From NCBI GenBank assembly GCA_002448875.1, contig DKAS01000025.1, positions 581 to 6,125 of the forward strand: a DNA stretch of 5,545 nt. Reading direction: 5' to 3'. This document shows, in pieces, positions 1 through 4,736 of this stretch (position 1 is the stretch's first letter; every line of letters begins with the position of its first letter). Origin of the DNA: Proteobacteria bacterium UBA6920 (GTDB taxonomy: Bacteria; Pseudomonadota; Gammaproteobacteria; SG8-11). Made by a program: the position numbers and the translations under genes. The notes under the pieces were generated by a model. The model was given only the letters and a program-made list of their open reading frames with translations, searched no databases and was not told the origin of the DNA.

Positions 1-72
1 GAGCCCTACAAGGGCAAGGGCGTGAAGTACTCGGATGAGAAGATCGTGATGAAGGAAGCGAAGAAGAAGTAA
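1..72 (+). CDS. rplF: 50S ribosomal protein L6, C-terminal end (partial)
   Basis: Only the last 23 codons and the TAA stop are in the window; the gene starts upstream. The peptide begins EPYKGKGVKYSDEK and ends in a lysine-rich KEAKKK tail. This is almost the E. coli L6 C-terminus (EPYKGKGVRYADE...KEAKKK), so the call rests on that family signature plus position directly before rplR, as in the spc operon. L6 binds 23S rRNA near the sarcin-ricin loop and factor-binding site of the large subunit. Nothing looks broken; the truncation is only the window edge. Confidence 0.95.
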   Translation, partial: EPYKGKGVKYSDEKIVMKEAKKK

Positions 73-86
73 GGCAGATTAAGGCG

Positions 87-105
87 GGCGTCACAGGCTG
101 ACGCC
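87..105 (+). promoter_or_regulatory. Intercistronic hairpin between rplF and rplR
   Basis: The 57-nt spacer contains a perfect inverted repeat, GGCGTCA (87-93) and TGACGCC (99-105), around a 5-nt loop CAGGC. It ends 11 nt before the GAGG ribosome-binding site of rplR (117-120). The bases after it (GGTAATTTAACG) contain no real T-run, so it does not look like a Rho-independent terminator. It could stabilise or mark processing of the mRNA, or tune L18 translation. The structure is seen directly; the role is inference. Confidence 0.5.
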
Positions 106-129
106 GGTAATTTAACGAGGTTGAATCGC

Positions 130-498
130 ATGAACAAGAAGCAGGCCCGGTTGCGTCGGGCACGCAAAACCAGAGCGCTCATTCGTGAGCAAGGCGCCAA
201 TCGCCTGGTCGTCTTCAAGACGCCGCGGCATATTTATGCCCAGGTATTAACGCCGCAAGGCGACAAGGTCCTGGCCAGCGCCTCAACCCTGGACGCCAAG
301 GTCAAGACCGATATTTCCAAGGGCGAGAGCAAGTACACCGGCAACAGCGAAGCGGCAACCATCGTTGGTCGCCACGTCGCCGAGGCGGCGAAAGCGGCCG
401 GCGTCACCAACGTGGCCTTCGATCGCTCCGGATTCAAATATCATGGTCGCATCAAGGCGCTGGCGGATGCCGCGCGTGAAGCGGGTCTGCAGTTCTAA
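130..498 (+). CDS. rplR: 50S ribosomal protein L18
   Basis: The 122-residue product is L18, which binds 5S rRNA with L5 and L25 in the central protuberance of the large subunit. Family hallmarks are the basic N-terminus ([15 protein letters not shown]), the TPRHIYAQV strand near residues 37-45, and the C-terminal block [20 protein letters not shown] ending in EAGLQF, nearly identical to E. coli. It is 5 residues longer than E. coli L18 (117 aa); the extra residues lie in the loop before KYTGN (about residues 60-72). An upstream in-frame TTG at 121 is rejected because GAGG at 117-120 is 9 nt from ATG 130 but abuts the TTG. The gene ends in tandem in-frame stops TAA-TAG (496-501). Confidence 0.96.
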   Translation: MNKKQARLRRARKTRALIREQGANRLVVFKTPRHIYAQVLTPQGDKVLASASTLDAKVKTDISKGESKYTGNSEAATIVGRHVAEAAKAAGVTNVAFDRSGFKYHGRIKALADAAREAGLQF

Positions 499-528
499 TA
501 GTCGAGACAATCGGGAAAAGGCATTGCT

Positions 529-1032
529 ATGGTAAGTGTAGAAGTGAATGAAACAGATGGCCTGATTGAAAAGCTGATTTCCGTCAGGCGCGTGGCCAAG
601 GTGGTCAAGGGCGGCCGGCAGTTCGGCTTCTCCGCGCTTACCGTGGTGGGCGATGGCAAGGGTCGCGTGGGTTTTGGCAGTGGCAAGGCGCGTGAAGTGC
701 CGGTCGCGGTGCAGAAAGCCATGGACGCCGCCCGCAAAAATATGATCTCCGTAAATCTCAACGGCGACACTCTGCACTACAGCATCAAAGCCGAGCATGG
801 CGCGGCCACGGTCTATATGCAGCCGGCGTCGGAAGGTACCGGAGTCATTGCCGGTGGTTCGATGCGCGCCGTGTTCGAAGCGGTGGGCGTGCACAACGTG
901 CTGGCCAAGTGCTTCGGTTCCAGCAACCCGGTGAATGTGGTGCGGGCCACGGTAAAAGGCCTGCAGAGCATCAAGTCGCCGGAATACATCGCCGCTAAGC
1001 GCGGCATGACCGTAAAACAGATATTGGAATAA
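529..1032 (+). CDS. rpsE: 30S ribosomal protein S5
   Basis: The product is 167 aa, the same as E. coli S5. S5 sits on the solvent side of the small subunit near S4 and S8, and takes part in decoding accuracy and mRNA unwinding at the entry site. The N-terminal double-stranded-RNA-binding domain spans roughly residues 12-76, with the VVKGGRQF loop (K27-G28-G29) that in E. coli is where spectinomycin-resistance changes map; it is intact here. It continues with [15 protein letters not shown] and GKAREVP. The C-terminal domain carries [14 protein letters not shown] (about residues 102-115), VGVHNVLAK and [15 protein letters not shown] at 517-521 lies 7 nt before the ATG. It follows rplR by 30 nt and precedes rpmD by 4 nt. 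Confidence 0.97.
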   Translation: MVSVEVNETDGLIEKLISVRRVAKVVKGGRQFGFSALTVVGDGKGRVGFGSGKAREVPVAVQKAMDAARKNMISVNLNGDTLHYSIKAEHGAATVYMQPASEGTGVIAGGSMRAVFEAVGVHNVLAKCFGSSNPVNVVRATVKGLQSIKSPEYIAAKRGMTVKQILE

Positions 1033-1036
1033 AGTC

Positions 1037-1222
1037 ATGGCGGGAAAACAAGTCAAAGTTACCTTGATCAAGAGCAAGGCGCACCGCCTGGCGGCGCATA
1101 AAGCCTGCGTCACCGGTTTGGGTCTGCGTCGCATGCATCACTCGGTAGTGGTGCAGGACACCCCGGAAAATCGCGGGATGATCAATAAAATCTCCTACCT
1201 GTTGAAAGTGGAGGAAGTGTAA
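1037..1222 (+). CDS. rpmD: 50S ribosomal protein L30
   Basis: This 61-residue protein is L30, a small ferredoxin-like-fold large-subunit protein on 23S rRNA (E. coli 59 aa). Recognisable elements are the N-terminal strand [17 protein letters not shown], the hallmark [23 protein letters not shown] and the C-terminal strand [10 protein letters not shown]. The start lies 4 nt after the rpsE stop, and its GGAA (1026-1029) is inside the last rpsE codons, 7 nt before the ATG, so translation is probably coupled to rpsE. L30 is absent from some bacterial lineages; presence here fits Gammaproteobacteria. Confidence 0.96.
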   Translation: MAGKQVKVTLIKSKAHRLAAHKACVTGLGLRRMHHSVVVQDTPENRGMINKISYLLKVEEV

Positions 1223-1224
1223 CC

Positions 1225-1656
1225 ATGCGGCTGAACACATTGAAACCCGGAGAAGGCGCGCGCACCACTCCCAAGCGTCTGGGGCGCGGCATCGGCAGCG
1301 GCCTGGGCAAGACCAGCGGCCGCGGCCACAAGGGTCAGCATGCCCGTGCCGGCGGCTTCCACAAAGTCGGCTTCGAAGGCGGTCAGATGCCCATGCAGCG
1401 TCGTCTGCCGAAGATCGGTTTTACCACGCGTATGAGCCGGGTGACCGGTGAAGTGCGCCTGCACGAGCTGGAAAAGGTCGAAGGCGACGTGGTCGATATC
1501 GCGTCCCTGCGCAAAGCGGGCATCATCAGCGGCGCCATCGAGCGCGCCAAGGTGATCGCTTCCGGCGAAATCAAGAAGGCAGTAACGATCAAGGGCCTGG
1601 GCGTCACCAAGGGTGCGCGCGCGGCGATCGAGAAAGCCGGCGGTAAAGTGGAATAA
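1225..1656 (+). CDS. rplO: 50S ribosomal protein L15
   Basis: The 143-residue product is L15 (E. coli 144 aa), a late-assembling large-subunit protein whose extended N-terminal tail threads into 23S rRNA. The tail is seen as [14 protein letters not shown] followed by the Gly/Arg/Lys-rich [22 protein letters not shown] (about residues 17-38), then [18 protein letters not shown]. The globular part ends with [17 protein letters not shown], as in E. coli. Only 2 nt separate it from rpmD, and its GGAGG (1210-1214) lies within the last rpmD codons, 10 nt before the ATG, suggesting coupled translation. Confidence 0.97.
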   Translation: MRLNTLKPGEGARTTPKRLGRGIGSGLGKTSGRGHKGQHARAGGFHKVGFEGGQMPMQRRLPKIGFTTRMSRVTGEVRLHELEKVEGDVVDIASLRKAGIISGAIERAKVIASGEIKKAVTIKGLGVTKGARAAIEKAGGKVE

Positions 1657-1672
1657 CTTTAAAGAGCACCCC

Positions 1673-2998
1673 ATGGCAGCCACTCGCTCCGACATGATGA
1701 ACGCCCTGAGTACGGGCAAGCTCACCGAGCTCAAACAGCGCCTGCTGTTTGTGCTCGGCGCGCTGATTGTTTACCGCATCGGTACCTTCATACCGGTGCC
1801 GGGCATCAATCCGGAAGCTTTCGCCCTGCTGTTCGAACAGCAGAAGGGCACGATTCTGGACATGTTCAACATGTTTTCCGGTGGCGCCATGCAGCGCCTG
1901 TCGGTGTTCGCCCTGGGGGTCATGCCCTACATCTCCGCCTCCATCATCGTCCAGTTGCTGGCGGTAGTGGTACCGAGCCTGGAGCAGCTGCGCAAGGAAG
2001 GGGAGTCCGGGCGGCGCAAAATCACGCAATATACGCGGTATTTTACCGTGGTTCTGGCTCTGTTCCAGTCCCTGGGCGTGGCCATCGCCCTGGAAGGGCA
2101 GAAAGTGGGCAGCGTCTCCGTGGCGATGACCCCCGGCATCGGTTTCATCTTCACCGTAGTGGTGTCGCTGGTGACCGGTACCATTTTCCTGATGTGGCTG
2201 GGTGAGCAGGTGTCTGAGCGCGGCGTGGGCAACGGTATCTCGTTGATCATCTTCGCCGGTATCGTCGCCGGTCTGCCGCGCGCTATCGGTGGCACCCTGG
2301 AGCTGGCGCGCATCGGTGAAATGCATATTTTCTCCGTACTCATTATCTTCGTGCTGGTGCTGGCGGTTACCGCCTTCGTGGTGTTCATGGAACGCGGCCA
2401 GCGGCGCATCACCGTCAATTATGCCAAGCGGCAGCAGGGGCGGCGCATGTTCGCCGGCCAGACCAGTCATCTGCCGCTGAAAGTGAATATGTCCGGCGTC
2501 ATTCCGCCGATCTTCGCTTCCAGTATTATTCTGTTTCCCGCCACTCTGGGTGGCTGGTTCGGTTCCACCGAAAGCATGAGCTGGTTGAAGGATATTGCCT
2601 CGACCCTGTCGCCGGGGCAGCCGCTGTATGTCATGTTGTATGCGGTCGCCATCGTATTTTTCTGTTTCTTTTATACCGCGCTGGTCTTCAAACCGCAGGA
2701 AACCGCGGACAATCTCAAGCGTTCCGGCGCCTTCATTCCCGGTATTCGTCCCGGCGATCAGACTGCCAAGTATATCGACGGGGTGATGTCCCGCCTGACC
2801 CTGTGGGGCGCGGCTTACATTACCGCAGTGTGTCTGCTGCCCGAATTCCTGATTCTGTATTGGAACGTACCGTTTTATTTCGGCGGTACTTCGTTGCTGA
2901 TCATTGTTGTTGTCGTAATGGATTTCATGGCGCAGGTACAAGCCCATTTGATGTCGCACCAGTATGACAGCCTGATGAAGAAGGCAAAATTGAAATAA
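1673..2998 (+). CDS. secY: Preprotein translocase channel subunit SecY
   Basis: SecY is the ten-helix inner-membrane channel that, with SecE and SecG, passes unfolded proteins across or into the membrane, driven by SecA or the ribosome. The product is 441 aa (E. coli 443). Visible parts are TM1 near residues 22-42 ([14 protein letters not shown]), the plug region [15 protein letters not shown] (62-76), MPYISASII in TM2, KEGESGRRK (108-116), and GLPRAI after TM5. The cytosolic loop KRQQGRRMF has R257/R258, and the loop [18 protein letters not shown] has R359, matching E. coli R357 that is needed for SecA function. TM10 holds [16 protein letters not shown]. The start at 1673 aligns with the family; the 20-codon upstream extension overlaps rplO and has no SD. 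The SD here is weak (AAAGAG, 1661-1666), 16 nt after rplO. The tail stops at KKAKLK, without the E. coli GYGR end. Confidence 0.97.
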   Translation: MAATRSDMMNALSTGKLTELKQRLLFVLGALIVYRIGTFIPVPGINPEAFALLFEQQKGTILDMFNMFSGGAMQRLSVFALGVMPYISASIIVQLLAVVVPSLEQLRKEGESGRRKITQYTRYFTVVLALFQSLGVAIALEGQKVGSVSVAMTPGIGFIFTVVVSLVTGTIFLMWLGEQVSERGVGNGISLIIFAGIVAGLPRAIGGTLELARIGEMHIFSVLIIFVLVLAVTAFVVFMERGQRRITVNYAKRQQGRRMFAGQTSHLPLKVNMSGVIPPIFASSIILFPATLGGWFGSTESMSWLKDIASTLSPGQPLYVMLYAVAIVFFCFFYTALVFKPQETADNLKRSGAFIPGIRPGDQTAKYIDGVMSRLTLWGAAYITAVCLLPEFLILYWNVPFYFGGTSLLIIVVVVMDFMAQVQAHLMSHQYDSLMKKAKLK

Positions 2999-3040
2999 CG
3001 CCGATGGGTTCGGGCCGCGGCAACAATTGAGGTAGGGACA

Positions 3041-3154
3041 ATGAAAGTTAGAGCATCAGTAAAGAAAATGTGTCGCAAGTGCAAGATCATTCGCCGCAAT
3101 GGCGTGGTACGCGTGATCTGCTCCGATGCTAAGCACAAACAGCGCCAAGGTTGA
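3041..3154 (+). CDS. rpmJ: 50S ribosomal protein L36, zinc-binding (C+) form
   Basis: A 37-codon gene ending in TGA, the only non-TAA first stop in the window. The product begins [19 protein letters not shown] and ends [11 protein letters not shown], close to E. coli L36 (38 aa) with one residue fewer before KHKQRQG. The zinc ligands C11, C14, C27 and H32 are all present, so this is the zinc-ribbon C+ type rather than the cysteine-less paralogue that many bacteria make under zinc limitation. L36 sits on 23S rRNA of the large subunit near L6. TGAGGT (3028-3033) lies 7 nt before the ATG. Its position after secY with no infA, map or adk between is the gammaproteobacterial layout, and it closes the spc operon. 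Confidence 0.96.
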   Translation: MKVRASVKKMCRKCKIIRRNGVVRVICSDAKHKQRQG

Positions 3155-3172
3155 AAAAACCCCGGATTAGAC

Positions 3173-3201
3173 TTGATTTTACTGTCTTAAGGTATTAACA
3201 T
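3173..3201 (+). promoter_or_regulatory. Candidate sigma70-type promoter for the alpha operon
   Basis: TTGATT (3173-3178) and TAACAT (3196-3201) are separated by exactly 17 nt. Each hexamer matches the sigma70 consensus at 4 of 6 positions, and the -10 keeps the first T, second A and last T. The site lies in the T-rich non-coding stretch between rpmJ and rpsM, where E. coli has its alpha-operon promoter, so position supports it. The predicted start would be near 3207-3209. That would remove most of the 5' arm of the hairpin at 3202-3219 from the promoter-derived RNA, so the hairpin could then form only in read-through RNA from the spc operon. Matches are only moderate. Confidence 0.35.
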
Positions 3202-3258
3202 CCGGCGGTTTCGCGTCGGGTGTATTTTTGGTTATTTTTGGAGAGGTTACATGGCCCG
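3202..3258 (+). promoter_or_regulatory. Probable alpha-operon leader (candidate S4 autoregulatory region)
   Basis: In E. coli, S4 represses the alpha operon by binding a pseudoknot that spans the rpsM leader and start. Here the leader contains a hairpin CCGGCG (3202-3207) / CGTCGG (3214-3219) with one G-U pair and loop GTTTCG. Alternatively, CGGGTGTAT (3217-3225) can pair with ATGGCCCG (3251-3258), including the rpsM start codon, using two G-U pairs and one bulged G. The two pairings share bases 3217-3219 and so compete. GGAGAGG (3240-3246) is the ribosome-binding site. Pairings are seen by eye; S4 control is inferred from the family. A T-rich tract after the hairpin also allows a weak attenuator reading. 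Confidence 0.45.
3223..3241 (+). repeat. Tandem U-rich 9-mer upstream of the rpsM SD
   Basis: TATTTTTGG occurs twice, at 3223-3231 and 3233-3241, with a 10-nt period, directly before and overlapping the SD GGAGAGG of rpsM. In mRNA this is a U-rich tract, the kind of sequence ribosomal protein S1 can bind to aid initiation. It is clearly unlike the GC-rich neighbouring genes. The repeat is directly visible; a role as translation enhancer or as part of the S4 leader is inference. Confidence 0.5.
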
Positions 3259-3607
3259 TATTGCAGGTATCAACATTCCTGTTCATAAACATGCAGATAT
3301 CGCTCTGACGGCGATCTACGGCATTGGCCGTCCCACGGCAAGGGATATTTGCACCGCCGTAGGGATCAGTCCCCAGACCAAGATCAAGGATCTGGACGAA
3401 GCGAAACTGGAAAGCATACGCTCCGAGGTCGCCAAGTACACCGTGGAAGGCGATCTGCGTCGGGAAATTTCTTTGAATATCAAGCGGTTGATGGATATGG
3501 GCGCTTACCGTGGCCTGCGTCATCGCCGTGGTTTACCGGTTCGTGGCCAGCGCACCCGCACCAATGCCCGTACCCGCAAGGGACCGCGTAAACCGATTCG
3601 TAAATAA
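3251..3607 (+). CDS. rpsM: 30S ribosomal protein S13
   Basis: The 118-residue product is S13, the same length as E. coli. S13 sits in the head of the small subunit, binds 16S rRNA with S19, forms bridges to the large subunit and contacts P-site tRNA through its basic tail. Hallmarks are [10 protein letters not shown] at the start, the helix-turn segment [15 protein letters not shown] (about residues 19-33), [19 protein letters not shown] and [20 protein letters not shown], ending in the very basic tail [14 protein letters not shown]. It is the first gene of the alpha operon. The SD GGAGAGG (3240-3246) is strong and the start region may be folded into the leader structure. The gene ends in tandem stops TAA-TGA (3605-3610). 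Confidence 0.97.
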   Translation: MARIAGINIPVHKHADIALTAIYGIGRPTARDICTAVGISPQTKIKDLDEAKLESIRSEVAKYTVEGDLRREISLNIKRLMDMGAYRGLRHRRGLPVRGQRTRTNARTRKGPRKPIRK

Positions 3608-3628
3608 TGACTTTAGGATTTAACTAAC

Positions 3629-4018
3629 ATGGCTAAAACCGCAGTTAGAACCCGGAAAAAGGTTAAAAAGAATGTAAGCGACGGCGTCGCCCACGTCCAC
3701 GCTTCGTTCAATAATACGATTATCACCATTACCGATCGTCAGGGTAATACCCTGGCGTGGGCGACTTCCGGTGGCTGTGGTTTTCGTGGCTCCCGCAAGA
3801 GCACCCCGTTTGCTGCGCAGGTCGCCGCCGAAAAGGCCGGCACCGCCGTCAAGGAAATGGGTGTAAAGAATATGGAAGTCTGGGTCAAGGGGCCTGGCCC
3901 GGGTCGTGAATCCGCCGTGCGCGCGTTGAACGCCCAGGGTTTCAAGATCACCAACATCCAGGATGTTACCCCGATTCCGCATAATGGTTGCCGCCCCCCC
4001 AAGCGGCGCCGTGTTTAA
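3629..4018 (+). CDS. rpsK: 30S ribosomal protein S11
   Basis: The product is 129 aa, as in E. coli. S11 lies on the platform of the small subunit beside S7 and S18, near the E-site mRNA exit. Conserved blocks are [20 protein letters not shown] (about residues 17-36), [40 protein letters not shown] and the terminal [16 protein letters not shown]. The Asn119-Gly120 pair is the site where E. coli S11 is known to carry isoaspartate; it is conserved here. AGGA (3615-3618) lies 10 nt before the ATG, 21 nt after rpsM. A run of seven C (3994-4000) encodes part of CRPP near the end without breaking the frame. Tandem stops TAA-TAG occupy 4016-4021. Confidence 0.97.
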   Translation: MAKTAVRTRKKVKKNVSDGVAHVHASFNNTIITITDRQGNTLAWATSGGCGFRGSRKSTPFAAQVAAEKAGTAVKEMGVKNMEVWVKGPGPGRESAVRALNAQGFKITNIQDVTPIPHNGCRPPKRRRV

Positions 4019-4026
4019 TAGTTAAT

Positions 4027-4031
4027 GGAGG
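4027..4031 (+). promoter_or_regulatory. Strong Shine-Dalgarno that fixes the TTG start of rpsD
   Basis: GGAGG lies 6 nt upstream of TTG at 4038, in the 19-nt spacer after rpsK. The nearby ATG at 4025 overlaps this motif and is out of frame with rpsD, so it cannot be the start. No in-frame ATG or GTG exists at the position where the S4 family begins (MARY). Confidence 0.85.
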
Positions 4032-4037
4032 CGAGCT

Positions 4038-4664
4038 TTGGCTAGATACGTAGGTCCAAGATGTCGTTTGTGCCGCAGAGAAGGCGCCAAGCTTTTTCTG
4101 AAGGGCGAGAAATGTTATTCCGCCAAGTGCCCGGTTGAGAAACGCAACTCGGCGCCGGGTCAGCACGGTCAGAAACGCGGCCGGTTGTCCAACTATGCCA
4201 GCCAGCTGCGCGAAAAGCAGAAGCTGCGCCGGACCTACGGCGTGCTGGAACGTCAGTTCCGCCGGTACTACCAGGAAGCCGACCGCATCCAGGGTGCGAC
4301 CGGTGAGAAGCTGCTGCAGATTCTCGAATCGCGCTTGGACAACGTGGTCTATCGCATGGGTTTTGCGGTTTCCCGCAATGAAGCCCGGCAGCTGGTGCGT
4401 CACAAAGCGGTAATGGTTGACGGTCAGGTGGTGACGATACCCTCGTTTCAGGTTGGCGCGAACAGTGTTGTTCAGGTCAACGAAGGCTCCCGCCAGCAAT
4501 TGCGGGTTCAGGCCTCTCTGGATCTGGCGCAGCAGCAGGGCCTGCCGGAGTGGGTGGACGTGGATGTAAAGAACATGCGTGGTGAGTTCAAGGCCGCGCC
4601 TGAGCGCAGTGATCTGTCGCCGGACATCAATGAGAGTCTGGTGGTTGAGTTGTATTCCAAGTAA
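4038..4664 (+). CDS. rpsD: 30S ribosomal protein S4, four-cysteine zinc-type, TTG start
   Basis: S4 (208 aa; E. coli 206) starts 16S rRNA assembly at the five-way junction, helps decoding accuracy with S5, and in E. coli represses the alpha operon. The start is TTG, set by the family N-terminus MARYVGPRC and a GGAGG 6 nt upstream. Residues 1-45 carry C9, C12, C26 and C31, spaced as in the zinc-binding Thermus and Bacillus type S4; E. coli S4 keeps only one cysteine there. Then come [22 protein letters not shown] (57-78), [25 protein letters not shown] in the S4 RNA-binding domain (about 96-160), and a gammaproteobacterial C-terminus, [20 protein letters not shown]. The mix suggests an ancestral zinc form kept in this lineage, or a recombined 5' end. 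It ends in tandem stops TAA-TAG (4662-4667). Confidence 0.97.
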   Translation: MARYVGPRCRLCRREGAKLFLKGEKCYSAKCPVEKRNSAPGQHGQKRGRLSNYASQLREKQKLRRTYGVLERQFRRYYQEADRIQGATGEKLLQILESRLDNVVYRMGFAVSRNEARQLVRHKAVMVDGQVVTIPSFQVGANSVVQVNEGSRQQLRVQASLDLAQQQGLPEWVDVDVKNMRGEFKAAPERSDLSPDINESLVVELYSK

Positions 4665-4675
4665 TAGAGTACACG

Positions 4676-4689
4676 GCCCCGCGAGGGGT
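4676..4689 (+). promoter_or_regulatory. Short intercistronic hairpin between rpsD and rpoA
   Basis: CCCC (4677-4680) and GGGG (4685-4688) flank GCGA, a GNRA-type tetraloop; G4676 and T4689 add a wobble pair. No T-run follows (GCGATCAGCTC), so it is not a Rho-independent terminator. The rest of the 72-nt spacer is AT-richer and leads to the rpoA SD. It might stabilise or tune processing of the rpsD-rpoA mRNA, which is inference from position only. Confidence 0.4.
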
Positions 4690-4736
4690 GCGATCAGCTC
4701 AGGACTAATTATTCCGGTTATTGGAGAAAGACGCAC

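Noticed and set aside
121..129. TTG at 121 as an upstream start for rplR
   Set aside because: The GAGG at 117-120 abuts it, leaving no spacing, while ATG 130 has a 9-nt spacing and matches the family N-terminus.
283..1134. A 283-codon - strand open frame opposite rplR and rpsE
   Set aside because: It lies over two certain ribosomal-protein genes and ends inside rpmD; it is a composition shadow with no recognisable motif.
1613..1672. In-frame 20-codon N-terminal extension of secY
   Set aside because: It overlaps the end of rplO, has no ribosome-binding site, and SecY proteins align from the ATG at 1673.
1604..2959. A 451-codon open frame on the - strand opposite secY
   Set aside because: Its composition (very rich in His, Gln, Gly, Asp) is the antisense reading of a hydrophobic membrane protein. 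It matches no family I know, and secY on the + strand is certain.
3001..3013. CCGA/TCGG hairpin after secY
   Set aside because: Four base pairs with a 5-nt loop and no T-run are too weak to call a terminator or regulator.
3202..3229. Rho-independent terminator closing the spc operon
   Set aside because: The stem is only about 6 bp with a G-U pair, and the T-tract is interrupted (TGTATTTTT). It is kept only as part of the leader, with attenuation as an alternative.
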